DNA of 64,000 bases from [Leptolyngbya] sp. PCC 7376 (lineage in GTDB: Bacteria; Cyanobacteriota; Cyanobacteriia; Cyanobacteriales; MRBY01). The stretch spans positions 4,076,036 to 4,140,035 of the forward strand of contig NC_019683.1 of NCBI RefSeq assembly GCF_000316605.1. Direction: 5' to 3'. Below the pieces are notes generated by a model. It was given only the letters and a program-made list of their open reading frames with translations, was not told the origin of the DNA and did no database searches. How positions within the stretch are numbered: the stretch's first letter is position 1; each line of letters opens with the position of its first letter. The translations under genes were made by a program, and so were the position numbers. This document shows positions 17,110-23,394 of the stretch, one piece after another.

Positions 17110-17595
17110 CTAGAATCTCCATTGCTCTTTGCGCATAAATTCAACTACTCGCATTGATTGGATATTCAATTTGTCACAAGCCTGATGGATCGTTAAGTCC
17201 TTTTTCTTTCTAGACCGCTGTTCGTCAGATACTAATACTGCATTTTTAAATCTGGCGAGTGCAACAATATAAGGGTCTCCACCACTACGATCAGTGTGAG
17301 CTTCATAAAGGGTAGGGACTTGGCTAAGAACTTCTTTTAATTCTTGCTGAAGAGCTTCTGTATGTTCCCAAAAAATGTGTCTGCGTTGTTTTGCCCAATC
17401 AGCTAATTCGTCCTCTTGGTAAACTATTTCGTCATAACAAGCTCGGACGGAAAAAAGCCTTCCTTCACCGATCAACACATCAAGGTTTTCCCAAAATGTA
17501 GGGAAAAGATCAAAGGGATAATTGTTCCGGTATGGCTGCATGAAGCCAGCTGTGTCAAAGCAGTAGGTGCAGTAGGTAAGTCGTCTATTCTCCAT
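17110..17595 (-). CDS. DUF4411 PIN-like toxin candidate
   Basis: YCFDTAGFMQPYRNNYPFD and FPTFWENLDVLI near the start, then SGGDPYIVALA and LVSDEQRSRKK, are the marks of DUF4411, a PIN-like family of predicted RNases. The Asp of CFDT and the Asp of GGDP fit the metal site. The true start may be the MENRRL start used here or a little further in. It lies 4 bases after the XRE-ImmA/IrrE gene on the same strand, a pairing known from toxin-antitoxin loci. Confidence 0.8.
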   Translation of the reverse strand: MENRRLTYCTYCFDTAGFMQPYRNNYPFDLFPTFWENLDVLIGEGRLFSVRACYDEIVYQEDELADWAKQRRHIFWEHTEALQQELKEVLSQVPTLYEAHTDRSGGDPYIVALARFKNAVLVSDEQRSRKKKDLTIHQACDKLNIQSMRVVEFMRKEQWRF

Positions 17596-17599
17596 CCTT

Positions 17600-18769
17600 T
17601 TATAGAACCAATGCCTCCAAATCCCCGAAGTGTTTAACTTTTGTATTCAAGTAAGAGGAAGCTTTGTTCATCGGGATTTTTTCGGCGAACATTGCTCTGA
17701 GAACGATATTTGGGAAAAGAGATCCTTCGCGACTAACAATTTTTTTTGCGTATTGAGAATTGCCTCCGCCACCTCTTTTTGAAATAGGCAAAGATCTTAG
17801 ATATTTGCATTTTTCCTCGTAAAAAGACTGAGAGATTTTGCCTGATATCAACAATCTCCTTAGGATTACTTCTCCACTAACACAAAATTTTCGCGCAATG
17901 AAACGAATGTCATCGTCCGAGAGAGAGTCACAGTCAGAGGGCAATGGGATTACTACTGGATTTTCTGTCAAAGCTTGGTTCGGGACTAGAATTGCTCCCG
18001 CAACATGGTTACAAAAAACTTCTATATCACTCGCAGAACCAGATAGATTTTCATGAAGCCCCCAGACTCCATTCTTATGAAGGCTAAGATGAGCCAGTTC
18101 ATGCATCAGAGTAAAAATTTTCCCATTGTCGGTATCTGAGGCGTTGAGGGCAATGGCTGGTAATGATTCATCCCAAATAGCTAAACCCCTCATTTCCTCC
18201 AAAGGGACTTTTGCATGAGAGGATTTAAAAACTAGAATTCCAAGTTTTTCTACTGCAGAAATCCACGCAGACAAAGCTTGATAGCTTTCGTCCCATCTAA
18301 ACTGGGTCGGCGATATGATGTTTAGTGCTAAACGAAGTCTTGCGGCGACATCCTCTGGATTCTCATGTAGATGTGATGCAGGAATCCGAGGGACACTTTT
18401 TTCTTCAAGTTCTTCTAAAAGCTCTAGAGCGATCGCCTGACGGCGGTAGACGTCTTTCAAATAGTGCAAAAACTCCAGCGATGGCTGTGGTGTGGAATGG
18501 TATCTCGGAAAAGTGCGAAAGTCAGCTTCACGTCTTTTACATTTATTCGGGACGTTTGGAAGATAAAAAAATACTGTGTGTCGTTTATAGAGTTTTGCTA
18601 ATTTCTCAAATGTTGATAATGAAGGATTGTCTATACCTTCTTCCCAATCAATCAGATTCTGATTGGAGATCCCTAATTTTCCCGCAACTTTCCCCACGCT
18701 AAGACCTAGAGACTCGCGTCCATATTTGAGCATTACTGGATTGATGAGGGCTTTAATAGACCTTGCCAT
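17600..18769 (-). CDS. XRE regulator with ImmA/IrrE metallopeptidase domain
   Basis: The 389-residue protein has an N-terminal helix-turn-helix (RESLGLSVGKVAGKLGISNQNLIDWE) and a central zinc peptidase motif HELAH in FTLMHELAHLSLHKNG. XRE-ImmA/IrrE proteins act as antitoxins or as proteases that remove repressors. The downstream DUF4411 gene is the expected partner. Unlike the core XRE repressor at 19242-19478, it is cargo, with no copy in the right element. Confidence 0.83.
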   Translation of the reverse strand: MARSIKALINPVMLKYGRESLGLSVGKVAGKLGISNQNLIDWEEGIDNPSLSTFEKLAKLYKRHTVFFYLPNVPNKCKRREADFRTFPRYHSTPQPSLEFLHYLKDVYRRQAIALELLEELEEKSVPRIPASHLHENPEDVAARLRLALNIISPTQFRWDESYQALSAWISAVEKLGILVFKSSHAKVPLEEMRGLAIWDESLPAIALNASDTDNGKIFTLMHELAHLSLHKNGVWGLHENLSGSASDIEVFCNHVAGAILVPNQALTENPVVIPLPSDCDSLSDDDIRFIARKFCVSGEVILRRLLISGKISQSFYEEKCKYLRSLPISKRGGGGNSQYAKKIVSREGSLFPNIVLRAMFAEKIPMNKASSYLNTKVKHFGDLEALVL

Positions 18770-19241
18770 ACAACCGTTTCAGGGGATTTAAGAGGGATAA
18801 AGAATATTTTTTCTGGCTTTATTATATCCCTTGGAAAACCTCATAAATGCTTGACAGGCAAGGCTTTATGAGATCTTGACAGTCATATAATCACCACGTG
18901 TTTAGGGCAATTCTCTAATATTTTTTCACTTTTGCCACCAAGCGTAGCGGAATAATAAAAGGGTGAACGTCCTAAATCCCCTCTCAAAAAAAGAGCGATC
19001 GCCGTCATACTTCACAAAAACAATAAAAAAGCGATCGCCAAGCAAACCACTGTCCCAAAATAATCAAAAACACCTCTCCGATGATCTGGGGAGGTGTTTT
19101 CGTCTGAAGCGTAATATTCCGAGGAGAAAGTGTCCGGTTTTTGGCACGCACACAAGTAGTATGAAGTTACTGTTTTTCTGGGAAATAAAAAAGACGATCG
19201 CCACATTCGACGACCGCCACACAAAACATACGAACTACTTT
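18770..19241. other. Intergenic region with HIP1 repeats and a terminator
   Basis: A 105-residue plus-strand frame at 18963-19280 has no family resemblance and crosses a terminator, so I do not call it. The stretch holds two HIP1 octamers (18994-19001 and 19031-19038) and a strong hairpin at 19067-19100. The promoter of the XRE-ImmA/IrrE gene should lie in its first 100 bases. Confidence 0.55.
19067..19100. terminator. Bidirectional terminator hairpin
   Basis: AAAACACCTC (19067-19076) and GAGGTGTTTT (19091-19100) form a perfect 10-bp stem with A and T runs at the two feet, as in intrinsic terminators working in both directions. It lies downstream of the core XRE repressor gene (minus strand), at the edge of the cargo slot. 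Confidence 0.75.
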
Positions 19242-19478
19242 CTAGGAGGCTATGTCATCAGGGAGGTCTTCAAACCTTAAGTTCACTTGTCCTAGTAACT
19301 TGTCCAAGACTTTTACCTGTTCAATGGAAAGTGACGGTTTGTGAACTCCGGTCTCCCATTCCGAAATCGTAGATCGACGAACCCCTAACGTTTCAGCAAA
19401 CTGGGTTTGATTCATTTTTAGTCTCTTACGAAGAACTTTCAATGTGATTTTGTTGTTGCACTTATTTACAGCAATCAT
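19242..19478 (-). CDS. XRE-family repressor, left element
   Basis: From the ATG at 19478 the protein has 78 residues and is a single helix-turn-helix: VLRKRLKMNQTQFAETLGV then RSTISEWE and HKPSLSI. The counterpart at 52215-52451 is about 80 % identical but differs in the recognition helix (RRSTISEWETG against LRTTVSAWENG). A TATAAT box overlaps its start codon and a 16-bp palindrome lies just before it, so it probably represses itself. It sits divergent to the early operon at 19775, like a phage switch. Confidence 0.82.
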   Translation of the reverse strand: MIAVNKCNNKITLKVLRKRLKMNQTQFAETLGVRRSTISEWETGVHKPSLSIEQVKVLDKLLGQVNLRFEDLPDDIAS

Positions 19479-19491
19479 TATACTGTGAATT

Positions 19492-19507
19492 GCCCGGACA
19501 AGCGGGC
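19492..19507. promoter_or_regulatory. Palindromic operator of left repressor
   Basis: GCCCGGACAAGCGGGC has perfect 5-bp arms. It lies 13 bases before the repressor start, between likely -35 and -10 positions. The right element has GTCGGGACAACCCGAC at the same place (52187-52202): the plan is kept and both arms changed together. Confidence 0.65.
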
Positions 19508-19724
19508 AAAACGTACCGAAGAAAAATGGTAGGTGGGAACTGGCATTCCCCCTACCTCTCACCGAATAAATTCGATGCTCCACCTAATAAAATTAGGTGC
19601 TCAATCAGATTTTATTACGCTGTGAGTCTTACTGTGTGCGGGTTTCAAGAAAAACACCAGTAAACACTAACAGGAGAAAACGCTAAATATAGACTTTCCC
19701 CAATTGAATGCCGAGCCGTGACCC

Positions 19725-19739
19725 TATCCATAGTGGATA
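19725..19739. promoter_or_regulatory. Inverted repeat before early operon, left
   Basis: TATCCATAGTGGATA has 6-bp arms around TAG and lies 36 bases before the early operon start. It is conserved as TATCCGCTATGGATA at 51978-51992 in the right element, with one changed base. It may be a second operator or regulator site. The region between 19584 and 19720 is also conserved between elements (CTGTGAGTCTTACTGTGTGC) and may hold the early promoter. Confidence 0.5.
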
Positions 19740-19774
19740 CATTCGTATTAACCGACTGCGAATAATTTTTTCAA

Positions 19775-20107
19775 ATGAATAACCAACAACCTTTCGACAG
19801 GGAGGAATGCTTACGCATTTATTTAACCCTGCTCCAGAATCCTGATGGCCGTACCCCGGCAACGCTGGTCTCTGTCGCCGTAGAAATGGCTCAGATATTC
19901 CAGTCTGAAATGGGGACTCATCCCACCATCATGAATTTCCCTGCCCACAAGCCTATCTATAGTGTTGGGCGATTCTACGCCTCTGAACATTGCCTCTGTG
20001 AAGAAACCTCAGATGGGGTCAAAATCCTCAAGGCTGAATATTCCCAGCCGCAACAAGCGCTAGATTTGGCGATCGCCCTCAATAAAGCCATGGAGGTGAC
20101 CCGATGA
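19775..20107 (+). CDS. Early protein 1, 110 aa, left
   Basis: First gene of the early operon divergent from the repressor. No known family recognised. The right counterpart (51598-51942) shares FDRxExxxIYL and a similar C-terminal half, at moderate identity. Most following genes overlap by a few bases, so they form one tight operon. Confidence 0.7.
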   Translation: MNNQQPFDREECLRIYLTLLQNPDGRTPATLVSVAVEMAQIFQSEMGTHPTIMNFPAHKPIYSVGRFYASEHCLCEETSDGVKILKAEYSQPQQALDLAIALNKAMEVTR

Positions 20108-20331
20108 CTGATTTTGAAGCTCTAACGATGGTGGCTCAGATCAAGGATGGAGGAGTCTCCATTCACACAGACCACGACCAGATACGAGAACTGGGCATGA
20201 CAAAAACTCTAATGGCCTACGCTTCTATCAAAGCTCACTGTGAAAGCGTTATCGAAGCTGTCGCCAAAGATCTTGGACAAGATGTCATCAAGGATGTTCG
20301 AGCAGTGATGGAGGGGGAAGGTGATGGCTAA
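20104..20331 (+). CDS. Early protein 2, 75 aa, left
   Basis: Small acidic protein (MTDFEALTMVAQIKDGGVSI) whose start overlaps the previous stop (ATGA). The counterpart at 51372-51608 shares DFEALT, SIH and LMAYASIK / MLAYAAIQ. Not recognised. Confidence 0.68.
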   Translation: MTDFEALTMVAQIKDGGVSIHTDHDQIRELGMTKTLMAYASIKAHCESVIEAVAKDLGQDVIKDVRAVMEGEGDG

Positions 20332-20515
20332 ATCTCTCACTATCACTGTCACTTTCAACGGCGATGATTACCTTATTGATGAGGCTATTGGTGCTGAAGG
20401 ATATCTCGACATCAATGTCATTGATGCCCTCGAAGCTACCCAGGAATATTGCCAAGAAAAGATTGAGGTTTTGGAAGCTCAAGCTCTAGAACAGGAGGCT
20501 CAAACCAATGTCTGA
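20324..20515 (+). CDS. Early protein 3, 63 aa, left only
   Basis: Small acidic protein (MAKSLTITVTFNGDDYLIDEA) with a helical Glu/Gln-rich end. It overlaps both neighbours. There is no counterpart in the right operon. Not recognised. Confidence 0.6.
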   Translation: MAKSLTITVTFNGDDYLIDEAIGAEGYLDINVIDALEATQEYCQEKIEVLEAQALEQEAQTNV

Positions 20516-20813
20516 CCTTTGCGTAATCTGCAATGGTGAGACAAAAGTCATAGAGTCTCGGCGGTTAAATAACGCCAAGCGCCGTCGCCGTGAATGCCTT
20601 CATTGCACACATCGATTTACCACTTACGAAACTCTTTTAAAAGACCCTGATCTAGAGAAGATTCTCGAAAACCTTGAAAATGCTCAATGGCATACCAATC
20701 ATTTACTAGACCATTTGAAACATTTGATTGGTGGAATTAAAGAATTAACCCATCAAAATTTATCACCGGAAGATTCAGATATTTATGTAGAGAATTCAGG
20801 GATTGAACTATGA
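20508..20813 (+). CDS. NrdR-like zinc ribbon protein, 101 aa
   Basis: CVICNGETKVIESRRLNNAKRRRRECLHCTHRFTTYE is the N-terminal zinc ribbon of NrdR (Cys-x2-Cys, the RRR stretch, Cys-x2-Cys, RFTTYE), but the ATP-cone that completes NrdR is absent. NrdR represses ribonucleotide reductase genes, so this may be a stand-alone DNA binder. The right element has another protein here (51179-51379) that shares only the last residues (NSGIEL), a sign of gene swapping. Confidence 0.75.
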   Translation: MSDLCVICNGETKVIESRRLNNAKRRRRECLHCTHRFTTYETLLKDPDLEKILENLENAQWHTNHLLDHLKHLIGGIKELTHQNLSPEDSDIYVENSGIEL

Positions 20814-21139
20814 CTCCTATTCCTAATTTTGATGCCATCCACCAGACTGGATTATCCCTTGTCGCTGCCCATAATTATTACGACTCTTTAGTGCGTCAAT
20901 ACCCCATTGGTCTCTGTCCTGTGGAGGATTTAGATATCGCCTTATCTCTCCTCTCTGAAGACACAAATAATCTACTCACTTTATGTCGGGATTTAAAAGA
21001 AGAGGTGATTCTAATCCCTGCAAAAACAAAGCTTTATTCTCTTCATTTGAATTATCGTTCTTGGCTTGTTGATGTGAAGTTAGCGGCAAATATTAGTGGG
21101 GGACTTGATGAGTTGATCAAGAAACCAATTTATGACTAA
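20810..21139 (+). CDS. Early protein 5, 109 aa, left
   Basis: Conserved with the right element (50853-51182) at about 90 % identity, including NFDAIHQTGLSLVAAH and LNYRSWLVDVKLAANISGG. Helical, soluble, function unknown. Start overlaps the upstream stop. Confidence 0.72.
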   Translation: MTPIPNFDAIHQTGLSLVAAHNYYDSLVRQYPIGLCPVEDLDIALSLLSEDTNNLLTLCRDLKEEVILIPAKTKLYSLHLNYRSWLVDVKLAANISGGLDELIKKPIYD

Positions 21140-21362
21140 TCGAACACCATCGAGACTATTTATCAAGGTAGAACGTCCTGATTTAGCTGAAGTTGAGCTT
21201 CGTACTAATTACATTAATCCTGCGGCGATCGCCCAAGTGATTAAGAACCAAAAAGGCAATAGTTTTCATGTCCATATCTATTGGATGGGAAAGAATAACC
21301 CCACAGATCTAGAGGGCGAAGCTGCTAAGGCATTTCTCCAAGCATTTGAGGGAGCGAAATGA
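21132..21362 (+). CDS. Early protein 6, 76 aa, left
   Basis: Small protein with TNRTPSRLFIKVERPDLAEVEL and a C-terminal EGEAAKAFLQAFE. Counterparts are at 50627-50860 and, truncated, near 48165-48312 in the right element. Its strand-rich start and helical end give no family call. Confidence 0.7.
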   Translation: MTNRTPSRLFIKVERPDLAEVELRTNYINPAAIAQVIKNQKGNSFHVHIYWMGKNNPTDLEGEAAKAFLQAFEGAK

Positions 21363-21529
21363 CGATGACCCCCTACTCTCGCATCACTGGGAACGTCGCA
21401 GGTTTATTGCAAGGGATTGGAATAGCGAATGCATTTGGAGCACAGCACAAGTTCCAGCTTTACATGGGAATCGGCTTCATGGTGATTGGAACTATTTTGT
21501 ATCTCTCCCCACTTGGCGAAACAACTTAA
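21359..21529 (+). CDS. Small membrane protein, 56 aa
   Basis: An ATG overlapping the preceding stop opens a 56-residue frame with a hydrophobic segment (FQLYMGIGFMVIGTILYLS). It uses a different frame from a long upstream extension of the methyltransferase frame. The overlap and the membrane segment make it more credible than that extension. The right element lacks it. Confidence 0.55.
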   Translation: MTMTPYSRITGNVAGLLQGIGIANAFGAQHKFQLYMGIGFMVIGTILYLSPLGETT

Positions 21530-21576
21530 GTGACTTATCTCCTCATCTCACCGATCAACATTTAACCAATCGAATA

Positions 21577-22152
21577 ATGCAACAACTACTGTTAGATCAG
21601 CCCGTAGTGGAAGGGGCACAGCCTTTCCCTGCGAAAGCTTATGGTGTCATTTACGCTGATCCACCATGGCAATACGAAGACAAAAAGACAAACCGAGGCG
21701 GTGCGGAACGTCATTACCGGACGATGAGCGACCATGAGATCCAGAACTTGCCTGTGTCTCAAATCGCCGAAAATGATGCCCTCTTATTCCTGTGGGCAAC
21801 ATGGGCAAAACTCCCAGCCGCATTACAGACGATCCACTGTTGGGGCTTCACTTACAAGACCGATGCTTTTCTGTGGGTGAAACGAAATAAACGGGCAAAG
21901 AGTTGGTTTATGGGCATGGGTGCATACACCAGAGCGAATAGCGAGTTTTGCTTATTGGGGGTTCGTGGCAAGGGTTTAAAACGCCAATCAGCGAAAGTTC
22001 ATCAAATCATCGAAGCACCGATTGGTAAACATTCCGAGAAACCACCTGAGACCAGAGACCGAATTATTCAACTGGTAGGCGATCTCCCGCGTATCGAATT
22101 ATTTGCCAGAGAAAAAGTAGACGGCTGGGATAGCTGGGGAGATGAAATCTAA
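21577..22152 (+). CDS. MT-A70 family adenine methyltransferase, left
   Basis: The protein has the MT-A70 catalytic motif DPPW in YGVIYADPPWQYED, then GGAERHY, LFLWATW and a C-terminal RIELFAR. These enzymes methylate adenine N6, here probably in element DNA as protection from restriction. I start at 21577 because the right copies (50003-50578, 47529-48104) align from MQQLL. The frame is open further upstream, but that part overlaps the small membrane protein. Confidence 0.86.
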   Translation: MQQLLLDQPVVEGAQPFPAKAYGVIYADPPWQYEDKKTNRGGAERHYRTMSDHEIQNLPVSQIAENDALLFLWATWAKLPAALQTIHCWGFTYKTDAFLWVKRNKRAKSWFMGMGAYTRANSEFCLLGVRGKGLKRQSAKVHQIIEAPIGKHSEKPPETRDRIIQLVGDLPRIELFAREKVDGWDSWGDEI

Positions 22153-22955
22153 TGAATCATATTGTCTTTTTCAGTAGTGGTGCTGCTTCTACTGTTGCTG
22201 CTCTGCGAGTTGCACAAAAGTTCGGTACCAAATCACTCTATCTCGTTTTCTCCGATACCTTAATCGAGGATGAGGATAATTATCGCTTTCTTGTTGAAGC
22301 TCATCACAAGATCGGCGGGGAATTGATTTGGCTTAAAGATGGCCGTACTCCCTGGGATATTTTTGAGAGTACAAAATGGCTATCCCATCGAGGCATTAAA
22401 TGCTCTCATCTCCTAAAAATAGCTCCAGCTCAACAATGGCTTAGAGAGCAAGATTTTTCCCCAGAAGAGACGACATTATACTTCGGTATCAACTTTGAAG
22501 AGTTACATCGGTTAGAAGCTATCTCTAAAAACTGGACTCCTTTTCCTGTTGATATTCCTCTGTGCTGGGATGAGTTTGGCTGGGCTGATAGAACGGTTAT
22601 TTTCAATGAGCTTTATCGGGCTGGACTAAACCCCCCTCGGCTATACGAAATGGGTTTTGCCCATGCCAATTGTGGCGGCTTTTGCCCAAAGGCAGGTCAA
22701 GCTCACTACAGGCTTTTACTTCAACAGTTGCCCGAACGTTATTCCTTTCATGAACAAAAAGAGCAGGATTTCCTCAGGCATCACAAGAACCAGTCTGTCG
22801 GGATTTTAAGGAAGACCGCAATAGTCAATGGTGAGAAAAGAACCGTTGGCATGACCCTAAAGGAATGGCGGCTAAGCATTGAGTCAGAACTCTCAGTGCA
22901 GCCTTCTTTATTTGATGAATTTGTCGGAGGATGTGGCTGTTTTATCGACTCCTAA
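22152..22955 (+). CDS. PAPS reductase-like / adenine nucleotide alpha-hydrolase
   Basis: HIVFFSSGAASTVAALRVA is a PP-loop-like ATP-binding motif, and LVFSDTLIEDEDNYRFL and ECxx-like ends recall the phosphoadenosine phosphosulfate reductase fold. CGGFCPKAGQAHYRLLL supplies clustered cysteines. Phages encode such proteins with roles that are mostly unknown, probably nucleotide or sulfur chemistry on DNA or tRNA. The start overlaps the methyltransferase stop. The right element lacks it. Confidence 0.75.
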   Translation: MNHIVFFSSGAASTVAALRVAQKFGTKSLYLVFSDTLIEDEDNYRFLVEAHHKIGGELIWLKDGRTPWDIFESTKWLSHRGIKCSHLLKIAPAQQWLREQDFSPEETTLYFGINFEELHRLEAISKNWTPFPVDIPLCWDEFGWADRTVIFNELYRAGLNPPRLYEMGFAHANCGGFCPKAGQAHYRLLLQQLPERYSFHEQKEQDFLRHHKNQSVGILRKTAIVNGEKRTVGMTLKEWRLSIESELSVQPSLFDEFVGGCGCFIDS

Positions 22956-22992
22956 ATTCTTTTCACATTCATTTCCTAGAGAGAAAAAAGTA

Positions 22993-23394
22993 ATGCCTGC
23001 ACTGAACTTTCAGAAACAATTTGTCCCACTGATCGAGAGTGGGAAAAAACGGCAGACTATTAGATGCCGCAAGCGTCCAATCAAGGTCGGCGATCTCCTT
23101 TACCTCTATACCGGACAGCGCACAAAAAACTGTCGAAAAATTGCTGAGTCAATTTGCCTTGAAACTCAGCATTTCGATTTCCGCATGAGTCGGTCTGCTA
23201 GCGCTCCAATCATTCATGTAAACCACTCGATAATCAACATCCTCCAATTTCACAAATTGGCGATCGCCGATGGCTTTAAGAAGCGTAGTGAATTTTGCGA
23301 CTTTTTCATTCATTCACCCAAAGCAATAGAGCAAGGCGGTGTCACAAGTTTTTCAGGGCAAATCATCAAATGGGGGATGCTATGCAAACCTTAG
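22993..23394 (+). CDS. ASCH domain protein, left
   Basis: KQFVPLIESGKKRQTIRCRKRPIKVGDLLYLYTGQR is a clear ASCH domain, related to PUA folds that bind RNA or nucleotides. The rest is less conserved except for SFSGQIIKWGMLCKP at the end. It overlaps the primase start in another frame. Counterparts are 49602-50003 (intact) and 46359-46784 (5' end disrupted by IS1). Confidence 0.82.
   Translation: MPALNFQKQFVPLIESGKKRQTIRCRKRPIKVGDLLYLYTGQRTKNCRKIAESICLETQHFDFRMSRSASAPIIHVNHSIINILQFHKLAIADGFKKRSEFCDFFIHSPKAIEQGGVTSFSGQIIKWGMLCKP

Noticed and set aside
18963-19280. 105-residue plus-strand frame
   Set aside because: It runs through HIP1 repeats and a strong terminator and overlaps the XRE repressor end; composition is not protein-like.
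21346-21576. N-terminal extension of the left MT-A70 frame
   Set aside because: The other two copies align only from MQQLL or a few residues before it, and a small membrane protein with an overlapping ATG explains this stretch better.
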